The notes below the pieces were generated by a model. It worked only from the letters and a program-made list of their open reading frames with translations, had not been told where the DNA came from and searched no databases. The position numbers and the translations under genes are program-made. DNA of 15,981 nucleotides from an uncultured Lachnospiraceae bacterium (lineage in GTDB: Bacteria > Bacillota > Clostridia > Lachnospirales > Lachnospiraceae): the NCBI GenBank assembly GCA_910586585.1, contig CAJUKA010000090.1:1-15981 (forward strand). Direction: 5' to 3'. Shown here piece by piece: positions 13,470-15,981 of the stretch; within the stretch, counting starts at the first letter, position 1, and every line of letters begins with the position of its first letter.

Positions 13470-13991
13470 TCATGCTTCAAGTAACACCCTTGAATCTGTC
13501 TGTACCTTTGTACTGCCGTAATAGCTTCTGATATCGTCCATACTCAATGACTTGTGGCTTCTTTTGCGGTATGCATCAGTGTGAAAATACCACTGCTTTT
13601 TCTGTGAAGCCCATTTGAATCTTAGTTCTTTCAGCTCTTTCTTGTAGCTGTATGTATTGCCTGACAGCCATATCCACGCGCCGACAATTTCAATCTCTAT
13701 TCCATCAAAGTTGATAATCTTCTGTAATATCTCACGCAATGATCTGTCATTTTCCCAGTCGTACATATTCTTACTGTACTCTGACTGCTTTGTATTTGTA
13801 CTGTCTGCCGTGTTATCTGATTTGCGTTCATGCTTATCTTTTAATAGTTTAAATAATCTGTCATATTCAGCATTGATTTCTTGAGTCGCTTCTGTACTGC
13901 CGTTTGCATTGTCCGGGTGGTACTTCTTTAACAGCTCCTTGTATTGCTTTCTAAGCTCTTCTAATGTGTGTACATTTTTAAAATATTTCAT
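13470..13991 (-). CDS. J-domain (DnaJ-like) protein
   Basis: A 173-aa protein. Residues 1-50 form a short J domain (VHTLEELRKQYKELLKKYHPDNANGSTEATQEINAEYDRLF) with the HPD motif at 25-27, which stimulates Hsp70 ATPase. A charged linker (about 52-75) follows, then a C-terminal domain with IEIEIVGAWIWLSGNTYSYKKELKELRFKWASQKKQWYFH. That GxWIW..G.TY..K..LK..F.W...K..WY pattern is what I remember from J-domain proteins of Firmicute phages and integrative elements. There are no zinc fingers or glycine-rich region, so it is not a general DnaJ. AAGGAGG 9 nt upstream supports the start. It may recruit the host DnaK to an element-specific client; no client is visible. Confidence 0.85.
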   Translation of the reverse strand: MKYFKNVHTLEELRKQYKELLKKYHPDNANGSTEATQEINAEYDRLFKLLKDKHERKSDNTADSTNTKQSEYSKNMYDWENDRSLREILQKIINFDGIEIEIVGAWIWLSGNTYSYKKELKELRFKWASQKKQWYFHTDAYRKRSHKSLSMDDIRSYYGSTKVQTDSRVLLEA

Positions 13992-14037
13992 GCCTCATAG
14001 CCTCCTTATATATTGTGATTGATTGTTTAATGGGCTT

Positions 14038-14148
14038 CTATTTTCCTATTACAATGGTTGCTGTAGTATCATCGGCATGTAAGATTCTTACATTCTTTCC
14101 AATAACTTTTAATATCTGATATTCGAAATAGGTTACTGTTTTGATCAT
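14038..14148 (-). CDS. Hypothetical 36-aa protein
   Basis: The ORF begins MIKTVTYFEYQILKVIGKN and ends ADDTTATIVIGK. It has a perfect AAGGAGG 9 nt before the ATG, within a CA-rich leader like that of the gene at 15110. It ends 46 nt before the J-domain gene starts. The product looks like a small all-beta domain with alternating hydrophobic residues; not recognised. It probably forms one transcription unit with the J-domain gene, after the terminator at 14184-14219. Confidence 0.6.
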   Translation of the reverse strand: MIKTVTYFEYQILKVIGKNVRILHADDTTATIVIGK

Positions 14149-14183
14149 TGTTGTTGTCCTCCTTGTTTTTGGTAAATTAAAAA

Positions 14184-14219
14184 GGTGCAAAGCCTTAACA
14201 AGTTAATAGACTTTACACC
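14184..14219 (-). terminator. Terminator after the coiled-coil gene
   Basis: Read leftward, GGTGTAAAG pairs with CTTTGCACC (one mismatch), with an inner TTAAC/GTTAA pairing, and is followed by TTTTT. This is a good intrinsic terminator for the gene ending at 14244. Its sequence resembles the outer arms of the inverted repeat at 14539-14713. Confidence 0.75.
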
Positions 14220-14243
14220 CTTATTGTGATATATGTTATTCAG

Positions 14244-14474
14244 TTAAACTAATGTACCATTTTCAAGCCACGCCCGATTTTCCGCGCTAGTACCCAATGC
14301 GTCAAGAGCTACATTGTAAGTATCAGATATTTTTCGATTGAGCATGTATATTTCTTCCTTAATTTCTAATTGCCCTAATGACAATTTATCAACTTTTTCC
14401 TTCATGCTTTGTATTTCAGATTTCATGCCTTGCATTTCGGCTAAAAGTAAGTCAAGTTTTTCACTGTCTGTCAT
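14244..14474 (-). CDS. Small coiled-coil protein
   Basis: A 76-aa protein starting MTDSEKLDLLLAEMQGMKSE, followed by heptad-patterned SMKEKVDKLSLGQLEIKEEIYMLNRKI. It is a predicted coiled coil for about the first 50 residues, then a short tail. Small proteins of this style are common in Firmicute accessory DNA and have no assigned role. AAAGGAG is 9 nt before the ATG. It is the first leftward gene from the inverted-repeat intergenic region and has its own terminator, so it is monocistronic. A possible leftward promoter is TATACT (reverse strand of 14523-14528) with a poor -35. Confidence 0.75.
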   Translation of the reverse strand: MTDSEKLDLLLAEMQGMKSEIQSMKEKVDKLSLGQLEIKEEIYMLNRKISDTYNVALDALGTSAENRAWLENGTLV

Positions 14475-14584
14475 TTTATACCACTCCTTTGTTGTGATTG
14501 TATTGTTACTATTTGTAAAGTGAGTATATCATAACTTAGATGTAAAGTCTATTAAATTGTCAAGGTGCTTTGTTGTTTGTTGAT

Positions 14585-14628
14585 AAGACTATTACAACAT
14601 CTTGTACAAGATGTTGTATCATAGTCTT
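14585..14628. repeat. Central palindrome with no spacer
   Basis: 14593-14605 and 14606-14618 are exact reverse complements meeting at GT|AC, making a 26-bp perfect palindrome. AAGACTAT (14585-14592) and ATAGTCTT (14621-14628) extend it, with a 2-nt bulge on the right. A spacerless palindrome suits a dimeric DNA-binding protein or a cruciform better than an RNA terminator. Confidence 0.85.
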
Positions 14629-14632
14629 ACAA

Positions 14633-14654
14633 GGTCAAACAAAACACCACACAA
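14633..14654 (+). repeat. CA-rich leader repeat, copy 1
   Basis: 22 nt beginning GGTCAAACAAAACACCACAC. It matches 15073-15094 at 20 of 22 positions. This copy lies inside the large inverted repeat and has lost, or never had, a ribosome site and gene after it. Confidence 0.65.
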
Positions 14655-14705
14655 CCAACACAAAGCAAGACCTTTACACAAAGCACATTGACAATTTAAT
14701 AAGGC

Positions 14706-14734
14706 TTTACACCTTTTACATAATCTGTTATAAT
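14706..14734 (+). promoter_or_regulatory. Sigma-A-type promoter overlapping the inverted repeat
   Basis: TTTACA (14706-14711), 17 nt, TATAAT (14729-14734). The -35 lies in the end of the right outer arm. A protein bound to the repeat, or cruciform extrusion, could therefore control it. It drives the rightward genes from 14785. Confidence 0.75.
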
Positions 14735-14784
14735 TAGGATGTAACAATCAGTACAGATTATTAATTGAAAGTAGGTGATTGTAT

Positions 14785-14976
14785 ATGCCAAGTAATGCTG
14801 AAATTGCAAAAGATACTATTGAACAATTTAAAAAAATTCAAGATTATATGGTATTAGCAAAAGAAGAAGAAGCAACAAAAACATATGAAAAATTAAAAAA
14901 AGAGTATCTTTCTTTAAAAGCATTGTTAAATGTCATAGGAGTAAACTTAATAGATATTGACATAATAAAAGAATAA
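14785..14976 (+). CDS. Hypothetical 63-aa helical protein
   Basis: Start MPSNAEIAKDTIEQFKKIQD, then MVLAKEEEATKTYEKLKKEYLSLKALLNVIGVNLIDIDIIKE. It is almost wholly helical, with a charged coiled-coil centre and a hydrophobic C-terminal end. The ATG at 14785 follows AGGTGA (14773-14778, 6 nt spacing); a TTG two codons up is less likely. It is the first rightward gene, about 45 nt after its promoter, and is closed by the terminator at 15007-15048. Function not recognised. Confidence 0.75.
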   Translation: MPSNAEIAKDTIEQFKKIQDYMVLAKEEEATKTYEKLKKEYLSLKALLNVIGVNLIDIDIIKE

Positions 14977-15006
14977 AAACTGAATAGCAACAGTAACTCA
15001 CTAACA

Positions 15007-15048
15007 AAAAAGGTGTAAGGTCTTATTATTAAGGCTTTACACCTTTTT
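15007..15048. terminator. Bidirectional terminator
   Basis: AAAAAGGTGTAA (15007-15018) pairs with TTACACCTTTTT (15037-15048), with an inner CTTA/TAAG stem, giving A-runs and T-runs on either side. It should end transcripts in both directions. Its stem repeats the GGTGTAA motif of the other hairpins nearby. Confidence 0.8.
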
Positions 15049-15072
15049 AATTTGCCCAAAATAGAAATAACA

Positions 15073-15094
15073 GGTCACACAAACCACCACACAA
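15073..15094 (+). repeat. CA-rich leader repeat, copy 2
   Basis: 22 nt matching 14633-14654 at 20 positions. It runs directly into AAGGAGG (15093-15099) of the 73-aa gene. The leader of the leftward 36-aa gene (AAGGAGGACAACAACA) resembles the continuation here (AAGGAGGACAAACAAAA). Confidence 0.65.
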
Positions 15095-15109
15095 GGAGGA
15101 CAAACAAAA

Positions 15110-15331
15110 ATGGACAAAGAACTTATGCTATTAGATCAAATCGAAGAAATCAGACTGAAAGCAATAGAAGAACCACAGAATTATCCAATTGATAATACAA
15201 TTCGTTTAATAACTGCAAAAGTAGCTGAATATTTGGGATTTGAAAACCGTAACGAATGGACAGGTAAACTAAAAAATCATACTGAAAGCAAATATGCAAC
15301 AAGGTTATCTGAAAACAGATTTCATATATAA
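15110..15331 (+). CDS. Hypothetical 73-aa protein
   Basis: Sequence features: an acidic helix (DKELMLLDQIEEIRLKAIEE), a PQNYPIDNTIRLITAKVAEYLGF segment, then a basic tail (NEWTGKLKNHTESKYATRL). It is soluble, with no known motif. The perfect AAGGAGG is 10 nt before the ATG. It lies after a terminator, so it needs its own promoter, but none is obvious in 15049-15072. The next gene starts 20 nt after its stop, probably in the same transcript. Confidence 0.75.
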   Translation: MDKELMLLDQIEEIRLKAIEEPQNYPIDNTIRLITAKVAEYLGFENRNEWTGKLKNHTESKYATRLSENRFHI

Positions 15332-15351
15332 AGAAAGCGAGGTAAACAACC

Positions 15352-15543
15352 ATGACAGTTAAATTATTGAAACCATACAAAGGATTTGAAATTGAAAAAT
15401 CCTACGAAGAAAAAGCAGACGGCACAATTAAAAAAGGTACCATTGTTTATACAGCGTATGCAGATGATGAAGATAACGCTTTATTTGATGCAGCAACGAC
15501 ATTATCAGAGTTGAAAAAGAAAATAGATGTTTATTTAAAATAA
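15352..15543 (+). CDS. Hypothetical 63-aa protein before the ribozyme
   Basis: Reads TVKLLKPYKGFEIEKSYEEK, then KGTIVYTAYADDEDNALFDAATTLSELKKKIDVYLK. The pattern of short strands (GFEIEKSYE, TIVYTAYADDED) followed by a helix (TLSELKKKIDVYL) suggests a small alpha/beta fold of the DUF-type proteins that rewrite a residue set with a final K-rich helix; I cannot name a family. GAGGT (15339-15343) is 8 nt before the ATG. Its TAA is followed without a gap by the hammerhead ribozyme, so cleavage would leave this gene on the 5' fragment. Confidence 0.75.
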   Translation: MTVKLLKPYKGFEIEKSYEEKADGTIKKGTIVYTAYADDEDNALFDAATTLSELKKKIDVYLK

Positions 15544-15603
15544 ATCCCCTGAAGAGTACCGGAGAGAGCTGACGAAACTACCCAAACAAAGGGTAGTCGG
15601 GAT
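15544..15603 (+). ncRNA. Type I hammerhead ribozyme (self-cleaving RNA)
   Basis: All core positions are present in order. Stem I 5' strand ATCCC (15544-15548); CTGAAGA (15549-15555, the C3-U4-G5-A6-N7-G8-A9 box); stem II from G15556 to C15573; GAA (15574-15576); stem III ACTACCC (15577-15583) with GGGTAGT (15591-15597), 7 perfect pairs around AAACAAA, starting with the required A15.1-U16.1. Then C17 at 15598 (a GUC site) and stem I 3' strand GGGAT (15599-15603), five perfect pairs. Cleavage is expected between 15598 and 15599. Stem II is the weakest part: G-C and U-A pairs, then irregular pairing around an AG-rich loop. An outer TTTAAA (15534-15539 with 15616-15621) could extend stem I past an internal loop, as in type I forms. 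It lies between two genes on their coding strand. Confidence 0.87.
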
Positions 15604-15643
15604 AAATCAATTTACTTTAAAAGAAAGAAAAGAGGTAATCACA

Positions 15644-15981
15644 ATGAAGCAGATTACAAAAGTTAGGAAAGCTGTATGTGTTATGGCAAATGAACTAAAA
15701 AAGGTGGGTTATTCCTTATCACAGGCCTTTAAGAAAGCCTGGGCACAGGTAAAGAATACAATAAAGGTTCGCGTAGCTGGTACTACTTTTGAAAATAGAC
15801 AGGAACGCTTGCAGCTTTTAAAGCAGTTTCATCAAAATGATTTAACTGTAACATTGGAAAGAGAACCAGACAACGAATTTAACAATAATGCTATTCAGAT
15901 TATTGTACATATCAAACCTATTTCGCGTCGGACAGTTATTGGATATCTTCCTAAAGAATTGGCAAGAGAGCTTTCTAAAGT
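15644..15981 (+). CDS. HIRAN-domain protein, cut by the window end
   Basis: 112 codons are visible and no stop. After a basic N-terminal helix region (about 1-38: MKQITKVRKAVCVMANELKK, LSQAFKKAWAQVKN), the HIRAN domain starts at about 41: VRVAGTTFENRQERLQLL, VTLEREPDNEFNNNAIQI, then IGYLPKELARELSK. The EPDN.[FY].NNAI box and IGY[LI]P are the family signature. HIRAN domains bind DNA ends (3'-OH single-stranded, as in HLTF) and occur fused to helicases or alone in bacteria. No helicase is seen in the visible part. GAGGT (15632-15636) is 7 nt before the ATG. The 5' end of its mRNA would be made by the ribozyme, about 45 nt upstream. Confidence 0.88.
   Translation, partial: MKQITKVRKAVCVMANELKKVGYSLSQAFKKAWAQVKNTIKVRVAGTTFENRQERLQLLKQFHQNDLTVTLEREPDNEFNNNAIQIIVHIKPISRRTVIGYLPKELARELSK

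Larger units (their letters stand above)
14539..14713. repeat. 175-bp nested inverted repeat between divergent genes
   Basis: The outer arms are 14539-14573 and 14678-14713. They share ATTAAATTGTCAA and GTGCTTTGT inverted, plus a GRTGTAAAG end, with a few mismatches and a 2-3 nt offset. Between them lies a near-perfect 42-bp palindrome (14585-14628) and a CA-rich stretch. Both outer arms carry TTGACA and TTTACA on the strand leading outward. The 310-nt gap between the divergent genes (14475-14784) holds this structure and their promoters; I see no gene in it. Confidence 0.8.

Noticed and set aside
14539..14713. CRISPR array or insertion sequence
   Set aside because: The repeats are inverted and unequal, there are no regular spacers, and no transposase or cas gene is present in the window.

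Overview
The window looks like a piece of the chromosome of a motile Lachnospiraceae-type gut clostridium (Roseburia/Agathobacter-like). The flagellin ends are nearly those of the CBir1-type flagellins of this family, the gene order flgM-flgN-flgK-flgL-fliW-csrA-flagellin is the Firmicute late-flagellar order, and a secreted DUF5722 protein typical of this family sits next to it. The genus is an inference; no rRNA or other marker is present.

Region 1 (about 1-2460) holds a lysine/glutamate-rich protein of unknown function and an exported DUF5722 protein with its own sigma-A-type promoter and a terminator-like hairpin. Region 2 (about 2488-9141) is a late flagellar operon driven by a near-consensus sigma-28 promoter: flgM (anti-sigma-28), flgN (export chaperone), two different tandem flgK genes (hook-filament junction), and an enlarged flgL. 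Region 3 (about 9190-11880) is a filament-control module: fliW, csrA, then flagellin behind its own sigma-28 promoter and a leader of about 286 nt. That leader carries a textbook CsrA hairpin (GGA in the loop), a second GGA at the Shine-Dalgarno, a separate two-hairpin RNA structure and a perfect 14-bp tandem repeat. Flagellin ends at a strong terminator.

Region 4 (about 11930-15981) is different: AT-rich, made of small genes, with many hairpins. It starts with a 5'-truncated polysaccharide deacetylase remnant. Then come leftward small genes (an unknown, a secreted YYWE-repeat protein, 53- and 36-aa proteins, a J-domain protein, a coiled-coil protein). A 175-bp nested inverted repeat follows, and then rightward small genes ending in a HIRAN-domain protein cut by the window edge. 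Repeated GGTGTAA/TTACACC hairpins and near-identical CA-rich leaders suggest cassette-like accessory DNA (phage, plasmid or integrative element remnant). No integrase, relaxase or replication gene is visible, so its type is undetermined.

The most striking single object is a complete candidate type I hammerhead ribozyme at 15544-15603. It lies directly after the stop codon of a 63-aa gene and just before the HIRAN gene, on the coding strand, so it would cut their shared transcript. All core positions, a perfect 7-bp stem III and a 5-bp stem I are present.
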